Below, piece by piece: positions 35,220 to 45,943 of a DNA stretch of 64,000 nucleotides. Made by a program: the position numbers and the translations under genes. Position 1 is the stretch's first letter, and every line of letters starts with the position of its first letter. Source of the stretch: Amorphophallus konjac (taxonomy: Eukaryota; Streptophyta; Magnoliopsida; Alismatales; Araceae); contig JAHNEJ010002961.1 of assembly GCA_022559845.1 (NCBI GenBank), positions 27,808-91,807 on the forward strand, read 5' to 3'. The notes beneath the pieces are model-generated. The model was not told the DNA's origin and did not search any database. It saw nothing but the letters and a program-made list of their open reading frames with translations.

Positions 35220-35615
35220 CTTCATCTTCGAGCAGTCATCTCCGGCACTGGCGAGGCAGAACTCATGCATGACCCATCTAGTGTTCACCTTCTTGTCCCG
35301 GAACGACAGGAGGGTCTTGTAGCCCACCACCCCGCTGCCATCAATGACCTGTCACGTCCTGTTTCCAAACCAAGTGTCAGCCGATCTAATTGCCCGCTTT
35401 GTGCGCGTGCCATTCTGGGAGCACTGCGAGCATCCAACGAAGTAGAAGAAAAACCCATTGTGACGCTCTAATGTTGGCGACAGGTCCCACGTCGGGGTGC
35501 CATACACATCTCGCACGGGAATGGGGACGGGAAGGGCTAGGCCGCCAGCGTACCTCCTCAGGTAACATCGCAGGAGCTCTACATCAGTGGGGTTGAAACG
35601 ATAACCCGTGGTCAT
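35220..35615 (-). pseudogene. NAC-domain transcription factor, first exon, disrupted
   Basis: NAC proteins are plant-specific transcription factors. From the Met at 35615 the frame reads MTTGYRFNPTDVELLRCYLRR (subdomain A), VPIPVRDVYGTPTWDLSP (B/C) and later VVGYKTLLSFRDKKVNTRWVMHEFCL (D). An in-frame TGA at 35352-35354 separates the first two parts from the last. The exon would end at AAG|GTAATG (35220/35219), a good splice donor. A MULE target duplication starts one base inside that intron. No second exon was found downstream. Longer starts in frame exist (35650, 35699). It is a pseudogene or a truncated allele; the NAC identity is firm, the subfamily is not known. Confidence 0.85.
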
Positions 35616-38117
35616 GGCTGCCACTGGAGGGGGCTGGGGATTTTGCATGGTTTGCTGTGTGACTATATGCAACATTTTTGTCAAGTTGAGGTAAATCAAA
35701 TATTCAGGGTTTCAAAAAATGCTGCAGAAATGAAACATTCCTTTGTAAGCTAGATTTAGAGTATCAGATTTAATGCTTTCAGAAACCTCAGGTTCTAGTT
35801 GCAGTCCATGTGTCTTTTTTCTGAGGGTCTGCCCCAGTGTGGCAGAGACAGTTCAAATAAATCTCATAAAACCCAGCCCACGAACCCGGGTGGTTTCTTT
35901 CCTCCTCCCCCTCCCCATACCATCCAGGTCAAAGCCCATTGCAATGGTGGTCTCATATCTTGTCAGTAAAAAAGCAAGACGAACCATGGCCACCTCTGTC
36001 TGACTCTAGGTTGTGGCTAATTTTGGTGTTATCAGTTGGTGTATGGCTGATGGAATGAGCATATATATAGACATGAGTTGCAGACTTCATGGCTTGGATT
36101 TGGAAAACTAAAGGGGTGTCAGTTATAATTGAAATTTCTTGGATGAAGGCAAAAATGAAGTTTTTTGATACAAAGTTTGTCGACATCAAATATGGTACGA
36201 TTTGATACGGTTACGCATCGAGAGACGAAAGAAAGAAGTAAAAATAATGTTTATGTATCTTTGATATAATTATTATAAATAAAATTATTAATTCATATTG
36301 AAGTTATTTAATTGCTCAAGTGGTGAAGGTGTGTTGAGTGAGGTCTCAACTTCAAAGCTCATATTGATCTCGGTTTTAATATGGGTTTCCATCCAATCCA
36401 TTTGATAATAATGATTGTGGACCTGTTTGATAATAATTTTAGAGAGATTTCAATGAAAAAGATAAGAAAAAATGCGCTTTACACACGATCTTGGGTTGCA
36501 AGGTAAGGTTTCAAACCAACTAAAGTTACTAACTAATATTTTCATAAAAGAAAATATATTATATTTTAAAAATATAATCAATATTACCAGTCAAATTGAT
36601 CTGGTATAGAGTCCCCTTAAAAATCAGTTATAGTTATTTTTAACTTATATATTTTTTTCAATCAAAAGTATCTTGCCGGTTTCAAGAAGCCGTGGCTTTT
36701 ACTTCTGTGCTCGTCTCTGCGCTTCGTTATTTCGTTTATATATGTTGATTAATGACAAGTGCAGGGGGTTGTCCAGACTACTCAGATCATCCGTGTTTTC
36801 TTATGACGATCGATCCTCGCAAATTAACCATTTTGCCTTCTGCAGTTATCCGTGCTGAACTTATTATTATAGTCCTTAAATGATGTGTGACCCCCCGTCT
36901 ATATAAATTGAGTTTTTCAGTTTTTAACGCCAATATACTTTTGTAATTCTAAATAAGCTCCCTTGATTCATCTATTTAACTAGGTAGCTCTCCAAATTTT
37001 GAAAAGCTCATCGAGTTAAGAAACATATGAAAAATGGAATATGTCCTCTATTTTGGAGAATCTCTGTCATTCTAGTTTAACTTTTAGGGCGCATTTGATA
37101 ATCGAATAAGTCAACGTGGTTTTGCGCATTCGTCGCCGATGAGGTTCCGATTTTACCGATAACAGCAAAAATGATTTGATAAAAAATGAGATTTAGCCCT
37201 GATTAATGAGGAATTAGGTGAAAAAAATAGAATTTTATGTGAGTTATCCATCTCCGCCGGAGGAGTCGAATACGCTGTTCGCCCGATGCAGACAGATAGA
37301 TAATGTTGATTTTATGTGAATTTTACCAACGGCGGGGGTTTTCTTAATGTAACCGATAAGATTTAGGGGAGATTTTAGTTAACTAGATGGATTAAGAGTA
37401 AATTATAAAAGTTTATAGGGGTTAAAGATTAAAAAACTCTTGTAAATTATAAGGGTTGTTGTTAGCTAGTCTACGTTGATGAGTCTTGATTTTTTTTTTT
37501 GTTTTAGTCAGGACACAATTTCAAGATATTACTATCGATGCCACTTGGTGTTTAAAATATTTCCTGTGCAATTGATATAGAAAGCACGTAGAGGGGCATC
37601 GACCGTCGATGATATCTTGGGACCAAGAGAAACCAAGAGACTACGACGGTTTGGCCTGTGACCCTGATAACAAAAACCGAGGCCCTCTTCTTTTCTTGTC
37701 ATCTCCAAGATCATCTTCGAATAAAAATTTGTTCGAACGCTTTAGTCTCGTTTATGAGACAGTGAAATCAGTTTAAATAAAACGGCACAAAAATCGCTGT
37801 GAGAACTGAGAAGCGAGAACATAAATAAATGGAAGAAGAATCACTTTATTACCACTCAACTATATGATCTATCACAAAAGATTAAACAGGATGGTGTAAC
37901 ACAATGTATATACCCATAACAATAGACTATCAATAAATAATGAAAATTAAAATAAAACCTCGAGATCTACAGGTGAAGAGGATAGATGACCCCTCATAAA
38001 ATCCATCCTCCAAACATCCCCACAAAAAGAAAGAATATATATTAATCATAATCAATATGATCATCCTCTATATCTCACGTCATCACCACCGACGTCGTCC
38101 CCGGAGGCCACGGCCAT
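35616..38117. other. non-coding region between the NAC remnant and the AG-peptide gene
   Basis: No gene is supported. From about 37,087 (GGGCGCATTTGATAATCG) the sequence resembles the end of a small DNA transposon, but I found no partner repeat. The rest is AT-rich. Confidence 0.35.
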
Positions 38118-38312
38118 CTAATGCAAGAAGAGTAGCAGCGGGGCGACAACAGAGGCGAGCAGGGAGTAGAGCACCAGGGATCCGGAGACGGCGAGCCCGT
38201 GCGCGGCACCCGTGTCCAGGGCCGGCGCCGGTGCCGGCGCCTCCTGCGCGGAGACCACGGCCGCGAGGAAGAGGAGGGCGGCGGCGGCGGCGGCGACTCC
38301 AGCGCGGGCCAT
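38118..38312 (-). CDS. arabinogalactan peptide, AGP16/AGP20-like, GPI-anchored
   Basis: A 64-aa precursor of a short arabinogalactan proteoglycan of the cell surface. Residues 1-22 form an Ala-rich signal peptide (MARAGVAAAAAALLFLAAVV...SAQ). The mature part starts near QEAPAPAPALDTGAAHG, with three Ala-Pro repeats whose prolines would be hydroxylated and glycosylated. The C-terminal hydrophobic stretch (about 40-64, ending LLLFLH) is a typical GPI-anchor signal. Length and order match the AG-peptide family. I start at this Met and not at the one 11 codons upstream (38345), because the signal peptide begins here. A TATA box lies 163 bases upstream. Single exon, intact. Confidence 0.88.
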   Translation of the reverse strand: MARAGVAAAAAALLFLAAVVSAQEAPAPAPALDTGAAHGLAVSGSLVLYSLLASVVAPLLLFLH

Positions 38313-38474
38313 TTCTGCGCTGGTTGCGAGCGGGGGAGAGAGCACCGGCAGGCAGCAGCAGCAGATAGCCGCGGGGGCGAGTGGAAGGGCAGAGAGGGGA
38401 AAAGAACAGCAGAGAAAGGAAGACGCCTATTAGGGTTTGATTGATGGGTCTGTGAAGAGCCCCGGGGGTCGGGA

Positions 38475-38481
38475 ATTTATA
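38475..38481 (-). promoter_or_regulatory. TATA box of the AG-peptide gene
   Basis: TATAAAT on the minus strand, 163 bases before the start codon, within otherwise GC-rich DNA. Confidence 0.65.
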
Positions 38482-39318
38482 CAGAGCCGTGTGCGGGGTC
38501 CACACGGGGTGCTCCTGCGAAGGAAGCGGGGTTGGCGCGCCGGCACCGAGCCAGCTGGCGGAGGGGGTGGGGGGAGTTGGGACTTTTGCTTGGTGGGGTT
38601 TAGCGGAAGGAGCACGCATCCGAGGTGTAGGCAGTAACCGTTGGGATGGGGACGCGTGGCCTTTTTCCAACGGTCGTTTCTTTCCTTTGTTTTGAAATCG
38701 AGTGCCCTGGTCGGCCACGGCCAGCTGTGGTGGGGACGGTGCTCGTATAAGAGTCCGGAAGGTTCCCAGGAAGGGGGGAGTCACATTCCTCTGCAGTTAA
38801 ATAAACCGGAGTTACGGTAAAATTATAATCGTAACTATTCAGATGTATCAGGAGTATATGTTATGATATATTTAAATGAGAGATTATTTATAAATATAAA
38901 TATTTATAGACGTGTATATTAGTAAACAATGAGTAACTGGTGGTTTCTCTACAAACTCGCAAGGGGACCGTAGAAAGGCTTCCAATTCTACAGCTCAGGT
39001 ATCACTGTCGTTGAGGTGGGTGGGCCCCGCTGTGCCTTAGCCGTTAACCCCATATGGACCAATGACCTCATGGTGGGGCCCTAGGGATCCCTCTGGTGCC
39101 AGGCTGCCTTCTACTTGGCATATGATACAATTTTTAAGGGAAAATTGATTCGAGCCGAAGAAAGGGCCTCCCAGTTAATTTCTAGTCTGTTGATTAGAAA
39201 TATGCATGGGAGGTCCAATAACTATTTAACTCAATAATTTTTAGTCGATGCTTACGTGCTATTTTTTCAAATCTCAAACCTTTGACCAATCTACGGAAAT
39301 TGCCACCGTCGTCGGAGG

Positions 39319-39363
<45 letters not shown>

Positions 39364-39673
39364 CCCTTGTAGGCCTCCTCCCAAGGGCATCCTAGGCTAC
39401 AACCTCGATCTTTGGGGCTGTGACCCTCTAGCCCTGCATGGCGACGTTGGGGGGAGGAAGATGAGTGCCTCTTTAGTGGTAGGGAGGCAATGGAGATGAC
39501 TGGGAGGTCCGTCTCACTGGCCATATGCAAATGGACTAAACCCCTTCTCCTTCGCCCGCCACGCTCACCATAAGCCGTTGGACTTCCCTCATACCTTGCA
39601 CAGATCCGCTCACCAGATCCCCCCCCTCAGATCTCACATAGATCCGCTCGCCGGGCTCTCAATTGGGACGATA
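38482..39673. other. promoter-side flank, non-coding
   Basis: GC-rich promoter-like DNA up to about 38,790, then AT-rich sequence. A (CT)n microsatellite of about 18 units lies at 39326-39361. No gene seen. Confidence 0.5.
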
Positions 39674-40627
39674 CTGGTTGTAACGACCCGAGAATCCGAT
39701 TACCGGGAAGGCCCGATAATCCGAGACTCGCACACGCCGCCCACGAGCCGGGAGGACTCGGAAGGGCCAAAAGGAGTGTGGAGGCACAAAGAAATAGGAA
39801 ATAAAGCAGGACAACCACAACAACAAGCTACAGCAGAGTCCAGTCCAACAGAAAGTACAGTCTAAAGTAGTAAAGCGTACCACATGCCGAGTGAACACTC
39901 GGCCCGGCGAGCTGACAACTGAGAACCTCCGTTCCGCACCCTCGAACCTCGAGGAAGAACCACCACACCTGAAAAGCAGGAATGAGTCTCCAAAACAGAG
40001 ACTCAGCAGGGATCCCGCGGAACCCCAACCGGAAATAACGGCGGTAGCGGAAAGGAAGGCTACGAGAGCAACCGCAACAGTAGGAACAGTAAACCCGGTG
40101 GCCGGTCGAAAACACGGCACTACAACTACTCCTACTGTACCAAAAAAATGCACCCCGAACTCACAGTCGAGGCTACCGAACTACACTAGTACCGCTTACC
40201 GAAGTAAAAACACACGGCAACCACGCCGTAGAGGCCTGTCCCCCGGACACAGCCGACCTGACACGCTGTCCAAGGTGCAACCCCGACCATCCGATCACGG
40301 GTACCGCACAACAAGACGCAACCTCGGTAAAGCCACTAGCACTAGTCCACGGCGCGAAAACCAACACACGCCACGGTGAAACAACCGAAACTCAACGGTC
40401 GACACGACCGAAACCCGAAGGTCAAAGTCACAGAAACTGACAGTCTGTCACTCCCAACTCGACAGGAGTACCTCCCACTAGAAGCACAGTCGGGTAGCGT
40501 CCCCTGACGACTTACACCGCACCGCAGGTGAACTGCCTGACGTGGTAGCGCCTACCAAAGGCACGAACACCGTACAAGTAACCACAAACAAGTGACTAGC
40601 TGGGGTCACACCCGTCGACGTGGGTCC

Positions 40628-41188
40628 AACCGCCCCCAACCACGTGTGCACACACAGACCACGCGTCACTAGGTCTGGCCCTCTGACCGGTTTTCCCCCG
40701 TAGCCGGACTCTGGCTACCGACGAGGGACCTACGGTAACCGGTCCACAAACCCCCTCAAAGGTGAGTGCCCGTACACCACTCCCAGGTGAGACCAGCACC
40801 TCGTACTGGTGGGCTACGACTAGTGGAGGGTCACTGAAAGAGTAGACTCTCAACTCAACGGAAAACAACGTCCGAATCCGACGATGTACGGGGACAACCC
40901 CGCGTACCGCCCCCAACCACGTGTGCACACACAGACCACGCGTCCTAGGTCTAGCCCTCTAACTAGTTTTCCCCCGCAGCCGGACCCTGGCTACGACGAG
41001 GGGCCCGACGGAAACCAGTCCACAAACCGTCTCAAAGGGTGAGTGCCCGTACACCACTCCCAGGTGAGACCAGCACCTCGACTGGTGGGCTACGACTAGT
41101 GGAGGGTCACTGAAGGAGTAGACTCTCAAGTCAACGGAAAACAACGTCCGCATCCGACGACGTACGGGGACCACCCACATACCGGCCC
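40628..41188. repeat. 281-bp tandem duplication inside one LTR
   Basis: Both units start with CCGCCCCCAACCACGTGTGC and run through CGACTAGTGGAGGGTCACTG to GACGTACGGGGAC. The partner LTR has only one unit (about 46,915-47,195), so the duplication arose after insertion or is specific to this LTR. Confidence 0.88.
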
Positions 41189-41946
41189 CGTCGCACGGTG
41201 ACCACAGTCGGAGAAGAAACAGGACTCGCAGTCCACGGCCACGCACGCACCGTGCGCGAGAGTCGAGAAAACTCAAGTGACACTAACCCACTGGACTCTG
41301 GACAGTCCTCTAGACGCACTACACCCAACGGTCCTTGAGTCATAAGACTCGGGGTCAAGACCGTTGCAACGCAACAGCACAAGGCCGTCAATCTAGTCCA
41401 ATCTCTAGGTCTAAAACCACGGTAGCACGAGTACGGAAACAACTCACGAGCCGTCAAGACCACACCCTCGGGAAGGGAACGCAAGGACTAAAGCCACCAC
41501 ACGGGCCACACTGAAAACACAGAAGCACGATTCCCAGGGCAGCACACAAGCCACCTTGTCGATTTCCCATCTCAGGACAAGCGGGAAACCTCCAGCCCCA
41601 GGCCGGATAACTGGACTCGCAGTCCAAGGCCAAACACGTGGCCCTCACGGAATCACCTTCCAAGGAAACCCACGACATGCGGGGGAGACCCCACCGCACA
41701 CACACCGATACACGGTGACTCGATCGAGCGTAACACTAAAGCCCGGAACATATGAGGTCACCCGGACCCAACACACCTACGGGCACGCTAATCGAGGTAA
41801 CACGGCACCTCCCGACACCCCAGAAACACGGACACAGAACCCACGGGGTGCCCGGGACACTCACGAGACCTAAGTCAACCACAGGGTCACAACCGGGTCT
41901 ACCGGGGGTCAAAACAACTCAAACGGGAACCGCCACGTAGTCAGCG

Positions 41947-42221
41947 GTCTCCTGAGGACCGCGACCACCTAGAAGCGGTCTACCGGGACCGCGACTAAGC
42001 AGTCACGTCGGGTCACGACCGCGACTGGCCAGACGCAGCCCGATGGTAGCGGTCGCCCTAAGACCGCGACCAGACAGTCACGGTCGGGTCACGGACCGCG
42101 ACTAGACTAAAACGGTCTATCGCACGTCCGCGACGCTGCCGACCTCTCGACCAAACACAAGGGTGAAGGCGGTCTCCTAAGACCGCGACCAGTGAAAGCG
42201 GTTACTGGTGGACCGCGATCA
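41947..42221. repeat. array of GCGGTC...GACCGCGAC dyads in the LTR
   Basis: Five hairpin-type units with stem GCGGTC/GACCGC (one variant GCGGTT) and loops of about 6-9 bases, mixed with single ACCGCGAC and CACGGTCGGG motifs. The partner LTR has four such units at about 47,932-48,182. Confidence 0.8.
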
Positions 42222-42768
42222 TTTTAGAAAATCGAGAACGGCGAGAAAAACCCCCAAAAATCCACGCCACGCCCCCAAACATCACGGATGAGGGGGAAAA
42301 CAAAGGGGAAGCTCCCCAGTAGCCCCTAGCATGCATCTATGGCCTCGGATCGGCCTAAAACGCAACGAAACGCTAGATCGAGCGATCACTCCCCCAAAAT
42401 ATGATTTTCCATAAAACGCCCCAAACGACCCGCTCGGACTCACCACGGCCTACGAAAACTCGCGGGAAATGAAGCGCACGGGTTGGGGGTCCATCACCCT
42501 ACCTCCACCGAAGATTCTCGCACCGTGACGCCGATCCACGAAGAAAACAGCCGTTGAAGCCTCGCTGTTCCACGAACCCACGGCCGAGCTTCACCGCGCC
42601 TCCACCGCCTCGATCCTCACCATCCTCGCCCGTACCTCGCCCGCGCCGTCCCCACCTCGCCCACGCTCCACCCCGTCGGCCGCCGGAGAGGAGAGAGTGA
42701 GAGGAGAGAGCGTGAGAAGAGAGAGGGAGAGAAGAGAGAAATGAGAGGGGAGAGAGAGAGTGGGGGGG

Positions 42769-42776
42769 TTTATATA
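42769..42776 (-). promoter_or_regulatory. TATA box of the LARD LTR
   Basis: TATATAAA on the minus strand; the partner LTR has it at about 48,729-48,736. The (GA)n-rich stretch downstream in transcription would lie near the RNA start. Confidence 0.65.
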
Positions 42777-43112
42777 GGAAAATCCGAAAATCAGAAAAAT
42801 CCCGAAAAATAGAAAATCACACCATCGCGATCCTCGGAACGCACCGATCGCAACGGTACCACACTCGTCCAGGTGAACGGCCCGGTTCACCCGCAACGAG
42901 GTTCCGAAGGAATTACCGAAACACACACCGGGAATCGAAAAACACACGCGGAAAAGCCGCGGAACGCTTCCGGGCCTCCGAAACGACTCCGGATCGCGCC
43001 GATCCGAACACAAAAGATGTCCGAAATGAAATTTCGGACACAACGGAGTCAGACACTCTGAGAAACCAGATCCGGGACCCACGAAGAGGATCCAAAAACT
43101 CGGGGCATTACA

Positions 43113-43127
43113 GCCCTCCCCCCTTAA
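43113..43127 (-). other. polypurine tract of the LARD
   Basis: The minus strand reads AAGGGGGGAGGGC right before the LTR start TGTAATG. Confidence 0.8.
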
Positions 43128-45930
43128 AGGAATTTCGTCCTCGAAATTCAGGACCTAGCACAAAGTCACAGGGGAAGAACACTGAACCAACTGACACGCT
43201 GTCAGAGCCCCAGCACAGAAAACCTCGATCCTCACGAAAACACCGATCCTGAGGGACACAGCCAGACTTACAATCACAAGCAACACCTCGCTCCTCGAGC
43301 CGAGCACACTGGCCAACAGAGCAGGCATATACCAAAGGACACAGTCCGACATCACCTCAGACAACGCGAGAATCCACCATGGCAGCCGCAGCCACAATCT
43401 TGGTCACCAAGGAATCACAACCCTCGTCACTAGAAACAGCTACTGATCCATCCAATGGTCAGTAGACAAATCGCACATCAGCTTCGCAGCCAGCTGACAG
43501 GTCGCGCACCCTCCTCAAGGGAGCAACCAAAACAGAGCCTCCATCAGCTCACGCAGCCATCTCGACAGACCGCAACCAGAACATCGGCTCAGCACCAAGA
43601 AACACCTCACGCATGGCAAGCCGAAAGCCGGACATAACACTGTGCCAACTCTTGTCAGAAGACAAACTTGACAAAGCCCAGATCCCATCCAGAAAGGCAC
43701 ATCACAGAAACGATTACGTAAGGTCTCGCTGGTACACGGCTCTCGCCACGCTCGAGTTCCGACAAACCAGCACCTTCTGCCTGAGAAAAGACCATCGCCG
43801 ACGACCACCAACCGCTCACTCAGGTTCTTCCTTCTTTCCTGGTCCTCCACCGAGGCCCGAAGGAAACATTCCAAACCTCGGGAGCCATCCGTCGACTCTC
43901 ACACAGACTGATGCCACATCTCGAGCCGCACTCCTCTCGACTCGCATCCGAGCTCGAACAACGCACCAACTCGACCCTCTCGGGAGCACGATGAAACCAA
44001 TTGACAAAATCCTGGTGTCTTCAGTCATCACCTCACTGGACTCAGACTCACTAGGGGAACCCTCCCATGCTGGTCACCAAACCAGGGATAACCATTGCGA
44101 CACCAACGTCCTATCAAGGACCACCAATCGACGCCAATCTCACAAAAAGGCCTCCGCCCACAGGCGTCACTCTTCCATCTGGTCTCATCAAATCCTTCGA
44201 TCAATCCAAGTGGACACCTGCCAATCCGATTCCGCCCTTACCACAGAGCCACGGGACACCACCTGAACAGTGCTCACGGGTCCCAAAGCAACAAACATCT
44301 CACCGCGGTTGGCTACGAGACTAGCCTTACCAGTCACTCGCAGCTACCAACAGGAACCCACAGCCTGCCAGAGATCACTTCTCCAAAAACGATCTCATCC
44401 GAGGACACGACTGGGAACACAAGTCGGGCACCAGCCACCGACTCTGACCAACACGTCCTCGACCATCGTCAGGCGACATCCTCAACAACCCCATCCAGGT
44501 CTAACACCGACGCCTGACACGGCTTCCATCACAGGAATAGGGTACTCATGCGGCGCACTAGCCAGCACATTCCCCAACACTCCATCCTGCCAGTGCCAAG
44601 AATCACGACTTCTCGGGCAACGGCACGGCAACAACACGTTTCACACAGAGGAACCAATCCTCCAATGCTCAACGCAAACTCAGGAATCCCCCGTAGCAAC
44701 CAACGCTACGATCCTGAACCAATGGGTCACAAGCCCACCACGCTTCCGCTGCGCACTCTGATCGCGCGCACAGCCGAGAAAGCGAACACCGCCCAACCAG
44801 CACTCGTCCTTCCGGAACAGCGCCAGCACCCTCACACGACAAGGGAATGGGCACGACTTCTCACAGGCAACTCCTTGCCAAGACAAGGAGCACGTCTCGC
44901 ATAGGACTTCATGGCACACGAGGCCAACCAATCCGAACACGCAATGCAAGACGACGAACCTTAGCCCAACACAATCTCTCCAACCAAAGGGGAGACCAAA
45001 CGCACTTCCGACCAACGGAAGAACTCCACGCTCGACCTGACCTCGAACCTCGCGCATGCTGGAAACAGCACCATCCAGCACCAAGGAAAACCATTGCTTC
45101 CATCAGGTCAGCGCCTCCGACACACTCGGTGAGTGTCCACGTCAGACCACAATCACAGCATCTCTCGATGCACCACTGCTGCAATTCCTCGAACTGCAAC
45201 ACACCACGCCAAGAGCCAGCAACACGAGCCATAACGACAACCGCCGACGCTCATCCTCGAGTCCCGAACTCGCCGTGGAGCCTTCACATCTCAAGCCAAC
45301 TCCAAGGCGAACACAACCCATTCGCACACAAGAGCGCAGGAGCAAGACTTACTGGGACACCACAGCCCAATCCTGCCTCGAAATCCGTAAAAAATCGGGA
45401 CCGACACGTCATTTCTGACGCCCACAGAGCACGACAAGGACATCAGGTCGACGAAACAGCAGCTCACCAAGAAGATATTCCGCTCTCCCGAGCACACTTC
45501 TCGATCAGAACACCTCAGGAGCTGGACAAACCTCAAGCTGGAATGGCCAAAACCGACAGCAGCTCCCTCAGAGCACGCTCACGGCCACTTAACCACGAAA
45601 AATCCTCTCCAGCCACTTGACCACGCCGCAGATTCCTCGAACGCAGCGCCGCGAGCTGGCGCCTGCCAGCAACCTCTGCCCAACGCAGCACAACCAGGGC
45701 CACCACCGATGAGGGAGAAGGCTCTCAACCTCGATCCTTAGACCCCATGCTGGCACGAAAGCCGCGGACAGCAACCACCTTCACAGCGCCGCACAGCGCA
45801 CTCAAGCTCTCAAGCGAGAAACTAGGCGGAAAGCGAACACAAAACCCTAAGCCAGCTGCCGACTGTACTGGACCTTATGGACTCTGATCACTGCAATATC
45901 TTGAATTCCTATGTACGCCCACAACCACCA
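43128..45930. other. interior of the LARD, no recognisable coding sequence
   Basis: About 2.8 kb of GC-rich DNA with few stop codons. Frames of up to 257 aa exist on the plus strand, antisense to the element, and 134 aa on the minus strand; I recognise no Gag, protease or Pol motif in any of them. On family grounds this is a transposition-competent shell that would need another element's proteins. Confidence 0.7.
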
Positions 45931-45941
45931 CTCTGATACCA
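45931..45941 (-). other. primer binding site of the LARD (initiator tRNA-Met)
   Basis: The minus strand reads TGGTATCAGAG two bases inside the 5' LTR. Confidence 0.88.
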
Positions 45942-45943
45942 GC

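Larger units (their letters stand above)
39679..43112 (-). repeat. 3' LTR of the LARD, 3434 bp
   Basis: About 300 bp longer than the partner LTR, mainly because of a 281-bp tandem duplication (40628-41188). TATATAAA on the minus strand at 42769-42776 is the likely promoter box, about 340 bases from the LTR start. Confidence 0.93.

Noticed and set aside
40478..41276. Repeated ORFs with MHTWLGAV/VCVHTWLGAV
   Set aside because: They come from the 281-bp LTR tandem duplication.
43613..45620. ORFs of 217 and 257 aa inside the LARD
   Set aside because: Antisense to the element, no recognisable motif, many overlapping frames in GC-rich DNA.
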